A DNA stretch of 64,000 nucleotides from Dactylosporangium fulvum. Lineage in GTDB: Bacteria > Actinomycetota > Actinomycetes > Mycobacteriales > Micromonosporaceae. The DNA lies in NCBI RefSeq assembly GCF_025137375.1, contig NZ_CP073720.1, positions 4,550,501 through 4,614,500 of the forward strand. Reading direction: 5' to 3'. Each line of letters begins with the position of its first letter. Positions within the stretch are counted from its first letter, which is position 1. Below are positions 31,856-40,549 of this stretch, one piece after another. A program made the position numbers and the translations under genes. The notes beneath the pieces were generated by a model. That model searched no databases. It saw only the letters and a program-made list of their open reading frames with translations, and was not told the DNA's origin.

Positions 31856-32694
31856 CGAGCACGGAGAGTCTTGCCGTCGACCGTGACATGCGAGCCCATA
31901 GTGGACTGTCGGGCGACATCGTGTTGGCCGGCGCCGGCAAGGACTACGTCGCTCTCGACGGCAACGTGGTGCGCGCACTGCGTCCGGTGAGCCTGACTAT
32001 CGACCGGGGCAGTTTCGTGTCGCTGGTCGGACGCTCAGGCTGCGGGAAGTCCACCTTCCTGCGGCTGGTCGCCGGGCTGGAGGCGGTGTCGTCCGGATCG
32101 ATCCACATCGGAGCCGACCGGGTCGACGGGCCGCCCGACAGCGCACGCTACGTGTTCCAGAACTACAACGAGTCGCTGTTGCAGTGGCGGACGGTCGGGG
32201 ACAACGTCCGGTTCGGACTCCGCCACCGGCACGGGCCGCGCCGGGCCCACAGCCGGGCCGAGGAGAACGAGATCATCAACGGCTACCTGGCCGAGGTCGG
32301 ACTTGCCGGGCAGTTCAGCCGGTACCCGGGTGAACTGTCCGGGGGCATGCAGCAACGGGTGGCCATCGCGCGGGCGCTGGCCGCCTCCCCCCAGGTGCTG
32401 CTGCTCGACGAGCCGTTCAGTGCGGTCGACGCCCTGAGCCGGTCGAACCTGCAGGATCTGCTCCTACGGATCTGGCAGCAGCACGACCTCACCGTGCTGT
32501 TCGTCACCCACGACATCGAGGAGGCGCTGTTCCTGTCGCAGCGCGTCATCGTGCTCCACGAGGCCGGCGCCGGTATCGCCCGCGACGCCACAGTGGACAT
32601 TCCCTATCCGCGCACGCAGGTCGACGTCCGGGAGGACCCGCGGTACCTGCGGCTTCGGCGCGAGGTGCTCGGCCTCGTGCTGGGCTCGGAGTGA
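31852..32694 (+). CDS. Sulfonate-type ABC transporter ATP-binding protein
   Basis: 280-aa ATPase. Walker A GRSGCGKSTFLRLVAGLE, Q-loop VFQNYNESLL, signature LSGGMQQRVAIARAL, Walker B VLLLDEPFSAVD and switch His in FVTHDIEEALFLS are all present. The GTG at 31852 overlaps the stop of the binding-protein gene (GTGA). It would energise the permease encoded next. Confidence 0.95.
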   Translation: MTSTESLAVDRDMRAHSGLSGDIVLAGAGKDYVALDGNVVRALRPVSLTIDRGSFVSLVGRSGCGKSTFLRLVAGLEAVSSGSIHIGADRVDGPPDSARYVFQNYNESLLQWRTVGDNVRFGLRHRHGPRRAHSRAEENEIINGYLAEVGLAGQFSRYPGELSGGMQQRVAIARALAASPQVLLLDEPFSAVDALSRSNLQDLLLRIWQQHDLTVLFVTHDIEEALFLSQRVIVLHEAGAGIARDATVDIPYPRTQVDVREDPRYLRLRREVLGLVLGSE

Positions 32695-32701
32695 GCCGCA
32701 C

Positions 32702-33607
32702 ATGGCTGACCTGACCGAAGCCCGGCCTCCGGGCGCGACAACCGGGGACCCGCAGACCACAGGCGCGCCGACGACCGTCCCGCCGAAAGCCGGGACCGGG
32801 CCGGCCGAGCGGCCGCCGGCGTCGATCCGGTTCGGCCGGTCGCTGCTGCGCTTCCTGCGTAGCCGGGTGTCCGGCTGGACCCTGGTCGCATTGGTCATCG
32901 TCGTCTGGCAGATTTCGTCGGAGATCCATTTCGACCCGACCATCTCCGCCCCCGACCGGATCGCCCAGACCTGGCTCCATGAGATCACCCAGGGCGAACT
33001 TCTGCCCGAACTGGGCCGCACGTTGCGTACCATGGCCATCGGTTTTGCGCTTGCGGTCCCGCTCGGCGTTGGCATCGGGTTCCTGATGGGCCGCTCCCGC
33101 ATCGTGTGGGGCCTGCTGGAGCCGACGGTCGAGGTCCTGCGCCTGACGCCGACGACCGCCATCCTGCCGATCTTCGTGCTCTTCCTGGGCATCGGGGAGT
33201 CCATGAAGATCGCCGTCTTCCTGGCCGCCGGCATCTTCCCAATGATCATCAATTCGTACGCCGGCGCGCGCGGAGTGTCCAAAGTGCTCAACGAGACGGC
33301 GCAGACATACCGGTTGACGTGGTGGCAGACGCAGCGGGAGATCGCCCTCCCGTACGCCACGCCGTTCATCCTCGTCGGGATGCGCCAGTCGTTGGGCATC
33401 TCGCTGGTGCTGGCCGTGGTCGTCGGCATGCTTGCCGGCAACGACGGAATCGGGTTGTACATCCTCAACGCCCAGCAGACCTTCAACATCAACCAGTTGC
33501 TGGCCGCGGTGGTGACGGTGGCCTTCGTCGGTTACGTACTCAACTCGATCTTCCTCCTGGCCGAGCGCCGCACCACCCGCTGGCGCCGGGTCGCGATCGG
33601 CGAGTGA
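32702..33607 (+). CDS. Sulfonate-type ABC transporter permease
   Basis: 301-aa SsuC/TauC-like inner-membrane permease. A 45-residue polar, Pro-rich N-terminal tail precedes about six membrane segments. The EAA-type coupling loop reads YRLTWWQTQREIALPYATPF, and TIRT-like LGRTLRTMAIGFALAVPLGV marks the BPD domain start. It starts 7 nt after the ATPase stop. Confidence 0.93.
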   Translation: MADLTEARPPGATTGDPQTTGAPTTVPPKAGTGPAERPPASIRFGRSLLRFLRSRVSGWTLVALVIVVWQISSEIHFDPTISAPDRIAQTWLHEITQGELLPELGRTLRTMAIGFALAVPLGVGIGFLMGRSRIVWGLLEPTVEVLRLTPTTAILPIFVLFLGIGESMKIAVFLAAGIFPMIINSYAGARGVSKVLNETAQTYRLTWWQTQREIALPYATPFILVGMRQSLGISLVLAVVVGMLAGNDGIGLYILNAQQTFNINQLLAAVVTVAFVGYVLNSIFLLAERRTTRWRRVAIGE

Positions 33608-33648
33608 CCCAACATGACCACCGTGGACTCTTGGAAAGGACAGCGCCT

Positions 33649-34710
33649 GTGACCGCCAAGCCGTTCCGCCTAGGCTTCTTCACCCACGCCAACACTGCTT
33701 CGCCGCCGGCCGAGGCGAACGAGGAACTCATCCGGCTGTTCGTCGGCGCCGAGGAGCTCGGCTACGACATCGGCTTCCTGGCCCAGCACCTGCTCGTGCG
33801 GCCCGAACTGGGTTCGGCTCCGTCGCCGCTGGTGTCGTTCGCCCCGGTCGCGGTCCACACCCACCGGATCGGCCTCGGCGTGGCCGTAGTCACGCTGCCC
33901 CTGACCGAGCCGCTGCAGCTCGCCCAGGACGCGTTGACCCTCGACGCCATCGCCGGCGGCCGGCTGCAGCTCGGACTGGGCACCGGCGCGGCGAACATTG
34001 ACAAGTACGCTGCGTACGGGGTGGACGCGTCGGATCCGGGCAAGCTCTTCGACGACCACCTGGGCGTGCTGCTCGACGCGCTCAGCGGGCGGCCGCTGCG
34101 GGGCACCGACCAGCGCATCCACGCCGACGGAACCGGTCTGGCCCAGCGGCTGTGGCGTACCCCCGGCAGTCCGGAGTCGGCCCGGCGGGCCGCCCGGACC
34201 GGGCTTGGCGCGTTGTTCGGAACGGCCACATTGGACGCGAAGACCGTGCAGCGCCCCATTATCGACGCCTACCTCGACGAGTGGCGCACGGTCGGTCCGG
34301 TCGAGGCCCCGTCCGAGATCGCCCCGCTGCTGACCCCCCGGCTGGGTGGCATCCGCAACATCTACGCCGGCGCCTCGCGCGCCGGTGCCCTCGATGACCT
34401 GAACCGCTTCCTGGAAAGCTCCCGCAAGCGCATCGCCGACGTGCGGGGTGTCTCGGCCGACGACCTCACCCTCGACGACATCATCGCCGGGGTGAACCTC
34501 AAGACCGGCTCGGCCCAGGACGCGGCCGAGGGATTGCGCGCCGACGCCGCGCTGCTGCCGGAGGTCGACTACATCATCGCCGTCACCGGATTGCTGGAGG
34601 CGGTCGAGGTCGGCCGGGGCCACCGGCACACGGTCGATGTGGCCCTGCGGGGCCTTGAACGCATCGCCCGTGACACCGCGCCGCTGCTGGGCTGGACCCC
34701 TGCGACCTGA
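33649..34710 (+). CDS. LLM-class flavin-dependent oxidoreductase
   Basis: 353-aa bacterial luciferase-like TIM barrel using reduced FMN. LGFFTHANTASPP at the N terminus, GYDIGFLAQHLLVRPELGS, and DAIAGGRLQLGLGTGAANID are the usual LLM blocks. The GTG at 33649 follows GGAAAGGA. Behind a sulfonate-type transporter it is likely a desulfonating or sulfone-cleaving monooxygenase, but the substrate cannot be read from sequence. It pairs with a second LLM enzyme 16 nt downstream. Confidence 0.88.
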   Translation: MTAKPFRLGFFTHANTASPPAEANEELIRLFVGAEELGYDIGFLAQHLLVRPELGSAPSPLVSFAPVAVHTHRIGLGVAVVTLPLTEPLQLAQDALTLDAIAGGRLQLGLGTGAANIDKYAAYGVDASDPGKLFDDHLGVLLDALSGRPLRGTDQRIHADGTGLAQRLWRTPGSPESARRAARTGLGALFGTATLDAKTVQRPIIDAYLDEWRTVGPVEAPSEIAPLLTPRLGGIRNIYAGASRAGALDDLNRFLESSRKRIADVRGVSADDLTLDDIIAGVNLKTGSAQDAAEGLRADAALLPEVDYIIAVTGLLEAVEVGRGHRHTVDVALRGLERIARDTAPLLGWTPAT

Positions 34711-34726
34711 GACCGAAGGAGATCCC

Positions 34727-36007
34727 GTGACCGACCGACAACTCGTGCTCAACCTCTTCAGCCCGCCGTTCGAGGCGTGGCGGCAACCCGACGTCGACAC
34801 CGGTCGCGCGTGGAGCATCGACGCGCTGGTGCGCCTCGCCCAGGACGCCGAGCGGGCGCTGTTCGACGCCATCTTCCTGGCCGACAGTCCCAGTCTCGGC
34901 GAGGGGTACACGACGCCGGAGCCGTTCACCGTCCTGTCCGTGATCGCCGCCCACACGACGTACCTCGGTTTGGCGCCGACGATCCTCACCACGTACTCCG
35001 AGCCGTACAACACCGCCCGGAAAATCGCGACGCTCGACCAGCTCACTGGCGGCCGCGTCGGCTGGAACGCGGTAACCGGGTCGCAGCCGTCGGTGGCGCC
35101 GAACTTCGGACCGACCGCGCACCCGGAGCACGCGCTGCGCTACGAACGCGGCGAGGAGTACATCGAAATCGTCAAGGCGCTCTGGGACAGCTGGGAGCCC
35201 GACGCCTTCGTCGCCGGGCCGTGGCCGACGGCGACCTTGGACCATGGCAAGATCCACCCAGTCCCCTTCCGGGGTAAGCACTTCCAGCTCGACGCGCTGT
35301 TCAACGTGCCGCGCTCGCCCCAGGGTCGCCCGGTCATCTTCCACGCGGGTTCCTCCGACACCGGCCGCGATCAAGGTGCCCGGCACGCCGACGCCATCTT
35401 CACCGCCCAGCCCACCATCGAGGCCGCCCGCGAGTTCTACCAGGACTTCAAGCGGCGGGTGGCGGGCTTCGGGCGCAACCCGGCCCACGCCCTCGTGCTG
35501 CCGGGCATCCTGCCCATCATCGGCAGCACCGAGGCGGAGGCGCAGGCCGCCCTGGACGCGTTCAACGCCAACGTCGACCTCGACCAGGCGATCGTCCGCC
35601 TGCACCACCAGATCGGGCTCGACGTACGCGGGCTCGACCTCGACGCGCCGATCCCCGCAGCGGTGTGGGACGCGGCCGGCCAGAGCTTCACCAGCCGCGC
35701 CGCCGTCATGCGGGCCGAGGCCGAACAGGGCGGCTACACCGCTCGTCAGGTCGTGCTGCGGGCGACCGCGGCGTTCGGGCACCACCTCATCGTGGGTACG
35801 CCCGAGCAGGTGGCCGACGACATTGAGCTGTGGTTCCGGACCGGCGCCGCCGATGGCTTCAACTACCGGATCCCGGGCGGACGCGAACCGCTCGAACAGT
35901 TCATCAACCACGTGCTGCCCCTGTTGCAGGGCAAGGGCATCTTTCGCAAGGAGTACACCGCGCGGACGCTCCGGGGGCATTACGGCCTGCCGGTGCCGCC
36001 GCGATGA
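34727..36007 (+). CDS. NtaA/SnaA/DszA-family FMN-dependent monooxygenase
   Basis: 426-aa LLM monooxygenase of the nitrilotriacetate/dibenzothiophene-sulfone branch. Signature parts are LNLFSPPFEAWRQPD, FDAIFLADSPSLG, LEP-like TTPEPFTVLSVIAAHT, ATLDQLTGGRVGWNAVTGSQ and RGKHFQLDALFNVPRSPQGR, all typical of the family. The GTG at 34727 is preceded by GAAGGAGAT. With the transporter and first LLM gene it makes a plausible organosulfur uptake and cleavage operon. Confidence 0.92.
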   Translation: MTDRQLVLNLFSPPFEAWRQPDVDTGRAWSIDALVRLAQDAERALFDAIFLADSPSLGEGYTTPEPFTVLSVIAAHTTYLGLAPTILTTYSEPYNTARKIATLDQLTGGRVGWNAVTGSQPSVAPNFGPTAHPEHALRYERGEEYIEIVKALWDSWEPDAFVAGPWPTATLDHGKIHPVPFRGKHFQLDALFNVPRSPQGRPVIFHAGSSDTGRDQGARHADAIFTAQPTIEAAREFYQDFKRRVAGFGRNPAHALVLPGILPIIGSTEAEAQAALDAFNANVDLDQAIVRLHHQIGLDVRGLDLDAPIPAAVWDAAGQSFTSRAAVMRAEAEQGGYTARQVVLRATAAFGHHLIVGTPEQVADDIELWFRTGAADGFNYRIPGGREPLEQFINHVLPLLQGKGIFRKEYTARTLRGHYGLPVPPR

Positions 36008-36174
36008 GCGTCGGCCTGCCGCTGGGCACATGCGACTCCGCCCGCTTCACAACCGCAGGTTCGGGAAGTCCACGCTGATCGAGGCGTACGGACTGAATCC
36101 GGAGGGCGGCTCGCGGGGTGCGATGCCCGGCTGGACCGACGGCGCGCCCGCCGACCTGGTCGCCGTTGCCGGAG
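36008..36174. other. Gap after LLM operon with a short coding scrap
   Basis: One frame reads RFGKSTLIEAYGLNPEGG and continues GAMPGWTDGAPADLV before a stop near 36184. It has no start codon of its own and looks like the tail of a lost gene. The convergent TetR gene begins at 36175. Confidence 0.3.
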
Positions 36175-36774
36175 TCACTGATCGATGAGGTGCTGGATGG
36201 CCCGGCCGTACCGGCGGATGACCTCCTCCGGTGCCGCACCTGCCGCCGGGGTGTGAAAGATCCGTGTGGTGGCGGCGAGCCCGGTCAGCGCCGCGACGAC
36301 GAGTTCCGCTCGAATGTGGGCGTCGGCGTCGCCGCCGAGGCGTTCGGCGAGAGGTTCGAGGTAGCCGGCGGTGAACTGCTGATGCACGCTGTCCGGGTCG
36401 GGTGCGGAGAGCCGGAGATTCAGCGAGCGGGCGAGCGGCTCGATGGCGCCGCGATCCGAGCGGGTGAGGAGTTCCTCGACGAGGCGTGCGCCGAGTTCGG
36501 ATCGCGGCACGTCGGGCAGGGGCGGCGGGGTGATCTTCGCGGAGCGGAGGAACAGCTCACGTTTGCTCCCGCCGCACTTCATGACCATGGCGGGGGACAG
36601 GTCGGCGCGCGCGGCGATGTCGCGGATGGTGACCTGGTCGTAACCGCGCTCTGCGAACAGCTCCGCGGCGGCGGCGAGGATGGCCCGCCGGGACGAACCG
36701 GGCGCCGGCTCGTCCGCGGCCGACGGGTGGGTGGCCTGCGTGACTGGTGCTGCGTCGTGGTTCATCGGAGGCAT
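36175..36774 (-). CDS. TetR-family regulator of the adjacent MFS transporter
   Basis: 199 aa. An N-terminal TetR helix-turn-helix (ILAAAAELFAERGYDQVTIR, DIAARADLSPAMVMKCGGSK) is followed by an alpha-helical ligand domain. It starts 5 nt after the MFS stop on the same strand, so both are co-transcribed. A perfect palindrome just upstream of the MFS gene (38812-38829) is the likely operator, giving an autoregulated efflux operon. Confidence 0.9.
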   Translation of the reverse strand: MPPMNHDAAPVTQATHPSAADEPAPGSSRRAILAAAAELFAERGYDQVTIRDIAARADLSPAMVMKCGGSKRELFLRSAKITPPPLPDVPRSELGARLVEELLTRSDRGAIEPLARSLNLRLSAPDPDSVHQQFTAGYLEPLAERLGGDADAHIRAELVVAALTGLAATTRIFHTPAAGAAPEEVIRRYGRAIQHLIDQ

Positions 36775-36779
36775 GGTTC

Positions 36780-38786
36780 CTATGCTGCCTCGGTGGCTTC
36801 CTGCCGCGCCGGGGCGGGGTGGGCTGACCCGTTGTCGCGGCTGGTCCGCAGTCGTATGTCGACCACGCGCTCGGCGCCCCAGACCGTGACGGCTCGTGCC
36901 TCGGTCGCCGCCCACGGCGTCACCACGGTCAGTACGTATCGCCCGCTCGACGGCAGCGGCAGCTCGTACCGCCCGTCCACCGCCGTCAGGGCGGCCTGCA
37001 CCAACTCCCCGCTCAGCCGGGTCAGCGCCACGGTCGCGCCCACGATGTGGCCCTGGGCGTCGCTGACCTCGCCGGCCAGGGTGAGCCGCTCGCACAGGAC
37101 GATAGGTTCGATCTCGTGCCCGGCGTGCAGCGTGGCGAGCCGTGACTGCGGCGCCCAGCCTTCGGCGGCTGTGACGATGAGGTAGCGGCCCGCGCCGGGG
37201 ATCGCCAGGGAGAAGGAGCCGGCCGAGTCGGCTTGGCTCCAGTCGACCTGCTGACCCGACGTCGTGAGCAAGGTGACCACCGCGTTGCGGACGGTGTTCC
37301 CGCCGCCGGTGATCACCTGGCCGCGCACGACCGCCTCGGGTACGTATTCCGTGCTGGCCGACTGTTCGAGGTCTTGCCTCCTCGTCCGGAACAGCGGCAG
37401 CATGAGCAGCGCGGAGACGAGCGACGCGCCGGCGGCGATCCAGAATATGGTGGCGAGCGCGCCGAAGCTGGGGAGCGCGTCACCGTCGACGTTGACCACC
37501 GCCGTCGTAGTGACTGCGGCCAGGGCGGCGCTCGAGGTCGATGTGCCGACGGAGCGCAGTAGCGAGTTGAGCCCGTTCGCGGACGCGGTCTCGGTCGCGG
37601 GGACGGCGCGCATGATCAGGCTCGGCATCGCGGCGAAGGTCATCGACGTGCCGGCCGCGACGAGCGTCGAGCCGACGACGATCTGCCAGAGTCCATGGCT
37701 GAAGAAGACGCGGGCGGCGTAGGAGACGGCCATGATCATGGCCCCGGCCAGCAGGGTCGTCTGCGGGCCGAAGCGGCGGGTGACCGACGCCGACACGGGC
37801 GCCATCGCGCCGAAGACGACCGAGATCGGCGCCATCCACAGCCCGGTGTGCAGGATGTCCAGGCCCAAGCCGTATCCGGTGCGCACCGGTTGCTGCAGCA
37901 GCTGGGTCGTGGTGAGCATGTTGGCGAACATCGCGAACCCCGTCAGGACGGAGGCGATGTTGACCAGGAGTACCGCCCGTCGCGCGGCGACCCGCACGTC
38001 GACGAGCGGGTTGTGCACCCGCAGTTCGAGGGGCAGCCAGACTGCCACCAGGACCAGGCCCAGCACGGCGAGCACGATGGTCTGATAGGACAGCCAGCCC
38101 CAGTGTGAGCCCTTGGACAGGGCGAGCAGCAATGCCGTCGCCGCGGCGGAGAGCAGCAGGGCGCCCGGGAAGTCGAACGATCCGCGGGTACGCACGGGGG
38201 ACTCGGAGACGAGCAGCGCCACCGCCGCGAACAGCACGGCGCCCGCGGCGACGCTGACCCAGAACACCGCGTGCCAGTTCATGTGCTCGACGATCAGCCC
38301 GGCCAGCGGCAGCCCGGCCCCGGCACCGATGGCGAGGGTGCCGCTCATCAGCGACACGCCAAGGGGGAGCCGCCGCGGCGGAAGCTCGTCGCGCATGATC
38401 GCGATCCCGATCGGGACGAGCGCGACGCCGACGCCCTGCAGGGCGCGGGCGGCGATGATGAGCGGCAGGGTCTGACTGAAGGCACCGAGCGCGGAACCGA
38501 CGATCATGACGGCCAGCGCCACCAGCATCATGCGCTTCTTGCCGTACATGTCGGCGAGCCGCGACAGCGTCGGTGTGGCGACGGCCCCCGCCAGCAGCGT
38601 TGCGGTGATCAGCCAGGACGCGTTGTCGGGCGTGGTGTGCAATAGCCGCGGGAAGTCCGGCAGCACCGGCAGCACCAGCGTCTGCTGCAACGATACGGCG
38701 GTGCCACACAACGCCAGCGTGCCGACGGCGACTGCGCTGCGGGTCTTCTCGGCCGTGTCGTTGCCCGAAATGGTGGGCCGATCCAC
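36780..38786 (-). CDS. DHA2-type MFS efflux transporter with C-terminal beta-sandwich domains
   Basis: 668 aa. The first 480 residues form a 14-segment drug:H+ antiporter: LADMYGKKRMMLVALAVMIV is the loop 2-3 motif, and ARALQGVGVALVPIGIAIMR is the motif B region. The remaining 180 residues form two carboxypeptidase-regulatory-like (Cna-B-like) domains, VRGQVITGGGNTVRNAVVTL and LAGEVSDAQGHIVGATVALT. Such tails are known on some actinobacterial MFS proteins; their role is unclear. Its operon includes a TetR gene. Confidence 0.92.
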   Translation of the reverse strand: MDRPTISGNDTAEKTRSAVAVGTLALCGTAVSLQQTLVLPVLPDFPRLLHTTPDNASWLITATLLAGAVATPTLSRLADMYGKKRMMLVALAVMIVGSALGAFSQTLPLIIAARALQGVGVALVPIGIAIMRDELPPRRLPLGVSLMSGTLAIGAGAGLPLAGLIVEHMNWHAVFWVSVAAGAVLFAAVALLVSESPVRTRGSFDFPGALLLSAAATALLLALSKGSHWGWLSYQTIVLAVLGLVLVAVWLPLELRVHNPLVDVRVAARRAVLLVNIASVLTGFAMFANMLTTTQLLQQPVRTGYGLGLDILHTGLWMAPISVVFGAMAPVSASVTRRFGPQTTLLAGAMIMAVSYAARVFFSHGLWQIVVGSTLVAAGTSMTFAAMPSLIMRAVPATETASANGLNSLLRSVGTSTSSAALAAVTTTAVVNVDGDALPSFGALATIFWIAAGASLVSALLMLPLFRTRRQDLEQSASTEYVPEAVVRGQVITGGGNTVRNAVVTLLTTSGQQVDWSQADSAGSFSLAIPGAGRYLIVTAAEGWAPQSRLATLHAGHEIEPIVLCERLTLAGEVSDAQGHIVGATVALTRLSGELVQAALTAVDGRYELPLPSSGRYVLTVVTPWAATEARAVTVWGAERVVDIRLRTSRDNGSAHPAPARQEATEAA

Positions 38787-38811
38787 ACAGCGCTCCTCAT
38801 GCTACAACCAG

Positions 38812-38829
38812 GGTGAACAGCTGTTCACC
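38812..38829. promoter_or_regulatory. TetR operator palindrome upstream of MFS gene
   Basis: GGTGAACAGCTGTTCACC is a perfect 18-bp inverted repeat 25 bp before the MFS start codon. It is the expected size and position for the operator of the co-transcribed TetR. The remaining bases to 39007 hold no gene. Confidence 0.75.
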
Positions 38830-39007
38830 GTGACACGAGTCAACCATCAACGCCCGCTGGGGGCCAGCCTTTGGGGACGCGAGGTCCGCCACACGCGCGG
38901 CCGGCGCTTTCCTTCCGCGATCATGGAGAACGCCGTCTGCCTTGAGAAACACGCCCAGCGCCTCGACCGCATTGGTCTCGCTCAAAATCTCGGGCTGGTG
39001 CACGCCT

Positions 39008-39691
39008 TCAGGGCGTGCCGGGCGCCTCGTCCCACGCGGTGTTGAGTGCCTGGAGGAACGCCTCGACGGGTTGCCCGCCGGAGAGGGCGTACTTGCCGCC
39101 GAAGATGAAGAACGGCACCCCGGAGATGCCGAGCTGCTGCGCCTGGCGGATGTCCGCCTGGACGTCGTCGTCGAACACGCCGGTGGCCAGCGCTTGCGCG
39201 GCAGCCGCCGGGTCGAGGCCGGTCTCTGCGGCGAGGCCGGCCAGCACGGTGTGGTCGCCGACGCTCAGGCCCTCGGTGAAGTAGGCCCTGAACAGCCGCT
39301 GCACCATTTCGTGCTGGCGCCCGGCCTTGGCGGCGAAGTGGATGAGCTGATGCGCCGCGCGGGTGTTGGCCGCGATCGCACGCTCAGAGCGGTATTCGAG
39401 GCCGATGGCCGCGCCGCGCGCGGCGATCTGCGCGTTCATCGCCTCGATCTGCTGACGCTGGAAGCCGCGCTGGCGCACCAGATACTCGGTCAGCCCGACT
39501 GCGGTGTCGGGTGCCAGATCGGGCATGAGCTGGTAGCTGTGGTGGCGGATCTGCGTCTGCTGGGCGTGCGGGAACCGCTCGAGGGCTTGCACCAGCAACG
39601 TGGTGCCCATGTAACACCACGGGCACATCACGTCGCTCCAGACGTCGATGACCAGATGCCCGGCTGCGCGGTCGGATGCTGCCCCGGCCAT
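39008..39691 (-). CDS. DsbA-family FrnE-like oxidoreductase
   Basis: 227 aa from the ATG at 39691. IDVWSDVMCPWCYMGTTLLV holds the CPWC active site, and GISGVPFFIFGGKYALSGGQ the cis-Pro loop. There is no signal peptide, so it is a cytosolic FrnE-type thiol oxidoreductase of the kind often found with polyketide or other secondary-metabolite genes. The ATG overlaps the stop of the 60-aa Cys-containing peptide gene (TGATG), so the two are translated together; an alternative start at 39718 would lie inside that gene. Confidence 0.9.
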   Translation of the reverse strand: MAGAASDRAAGHLVIDVWSDVMCPWCYMGTTLLVQALERFPHAQQTQIRHHSYQLMPDLAPDTAVGLTEYLVRQRGFQRQQIEAMNAQIAARGAAIGLEYRSERAIAANTRAAHQLIHFAAKAGRQHEMVQRLFRAYFTEGLSVGDHTVLAGLAAETGLDPAAAAQALATGVFDDDVQADIRQAQQLGISGVPFFIFGGKYALSGGQPVEAFLQALNTAWDEAPGTP

Positions 39692-39873
39692 CAGGAACAG
39701 CCCCCGTTCAGGTCGCACACGCCGTACGCGTCATCAGCGCACAGGAAGGTCAGCAGTGGCTCCTCGGCACTGTCCTGCGTCAGGTCACCCTGCGACACCG
39801 CGTCAACGGGCGCCGCCTCCCGGGGGAACGGAGTTTCGGGCGTCACAGCCGTGCCATTGGTGGTTTCTGTCAT
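39691..39873 (-). CDS. 60-aa Cys-containing peptide, possible peptide-natural-product precursor
   Basis: The ATG at 39873 is preceded by CGAGGAAAA. The product has an acidic, Cys-free first part (MTETTNGTAVTPETPFPREA, then DLTQDSAEEP) and a short C-terminal segment with three Cys (LLTFLCADDAYGVCDLNGGC, then S). This leader/core shape recalls ribosomal peptide precursors, and the gene is translationally coupled to a thiol oxidoreductase. No lanthipeptide synthetase or other maturase is in view. It could also simply be a small redox partner. The frame choice is supported by the exact TGATG overlap. Confidence 0.55.
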   Translation of the reverse strand: MTETTNGTAVTPETPFPREAAPVDAVSQGDLTQDSAEEPLLTFLCADDAYGVCDLNGGCS

Positions 39874-39931
39874 AGTGGTTTTCCTCGACGTTTCCTATCG
39901 GGAGCGCACGTGGACTGCGTGCGCGCGGGCG

Positions 39932-39959
39932 CCGCATGCCCGCCGCGGCGGGCATGCGG
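39932..39959. terminator. Perfect 28-bp palindrome between YceI and peptide genes
   Basis: CCGCATGCCCGCCG is followed directly by its reverse complement. As RNA it would fold into a stem of about 12 bp with a tiny loop. There is no U tract. It may act as a terminator or as an mRNA-processing hairpin that sets the peptide/DsbA genes apart from the yceI operon. Confidence 0.6.
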
Positions 39960-39984
39960 TGAGCCCGGGACGCACCGGAGCCCG

Positions 39985-40549
39985 TCAGCGCGCGAGCGTG
40001 GCTTCGATGTCGATGCGGATCTCGACCCTGCGGCTTACGAGCAGGCCGCCGATCAGCGGCATGTCCAGCAGCTCCGAGCTGAGCCCGAAGTCGGCGCGAT
40101 CGATGGAGCCGGTGGCGGCGATGCCCATCCGCGTCTTGCCGATCGGGTCGGGGGCGAGGATGCCGCCGGGTTCCAGCCACAGCGGAACCTGCCGGCTCAT
40201 CCCCTTGAGGGTGAGCTCGCCGTCGAGTACGTAGCCGTCGGCGTCCTCGCGCAGGGCCGTTGAGCGGTAGCTCATCAACGGGTGGGCCGAGACGTCGAGG
40301 TACTCGGGGGCGCGCAGGTGCTCGTCGCGCTCGCGGTCGTTGGAGTCGATCGACGAGGTCTCTATGGCCGCGGCCACCGTGGACTCCAGCGGGTTCTCGC
40401 GGGTGACGACCTCGCCGGCGAACACGTTGAACCGGCCGTGCATCGTGTTGACGAGCATGTGCCGGACCGTGAAGGTCACCGCCGAGTTCGCCGGGTCGAT
40501 GTCCCAGCGCCCCGCCGTGTAGCCGGGTATCGTCGCGGTGGCGCTCATG
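39985..40549 (-). CDS. YceI-family polyisoprenoid-binding-like protein
   Basis: 187-aa lipocalin-like barrel. GRWDIDPANSAVTFTVRHML is the classic YceI start, followed by VAAAIETSSIDSNDRERDEH, YLDVSAHPLMSYRS and DRADFGLSSELLD. There is no signal peptide, as in many actinobacterial members. The start codon overlaps the stop of the SnoaL-like gene (ATGA), so they form an operon. The function in this family is poorly defined; isoprenoid quinone binding is the usual guess. Confidence 0.92.

Noticed and set aside
33106-33648. N-terminal extension of the first LLM enzyme into the permease gene
   Set aside because: The frame is open but overlaps the permease out of frame; the GTG at 33649 has GGAAAGGA and starts exactly at the LLM fold.
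38797-39003. 68-codon minus-strand frame upstream of the MFS gene
   Set aside because: It spans the operator palindrome, has no ribosome site and no recognisable content.
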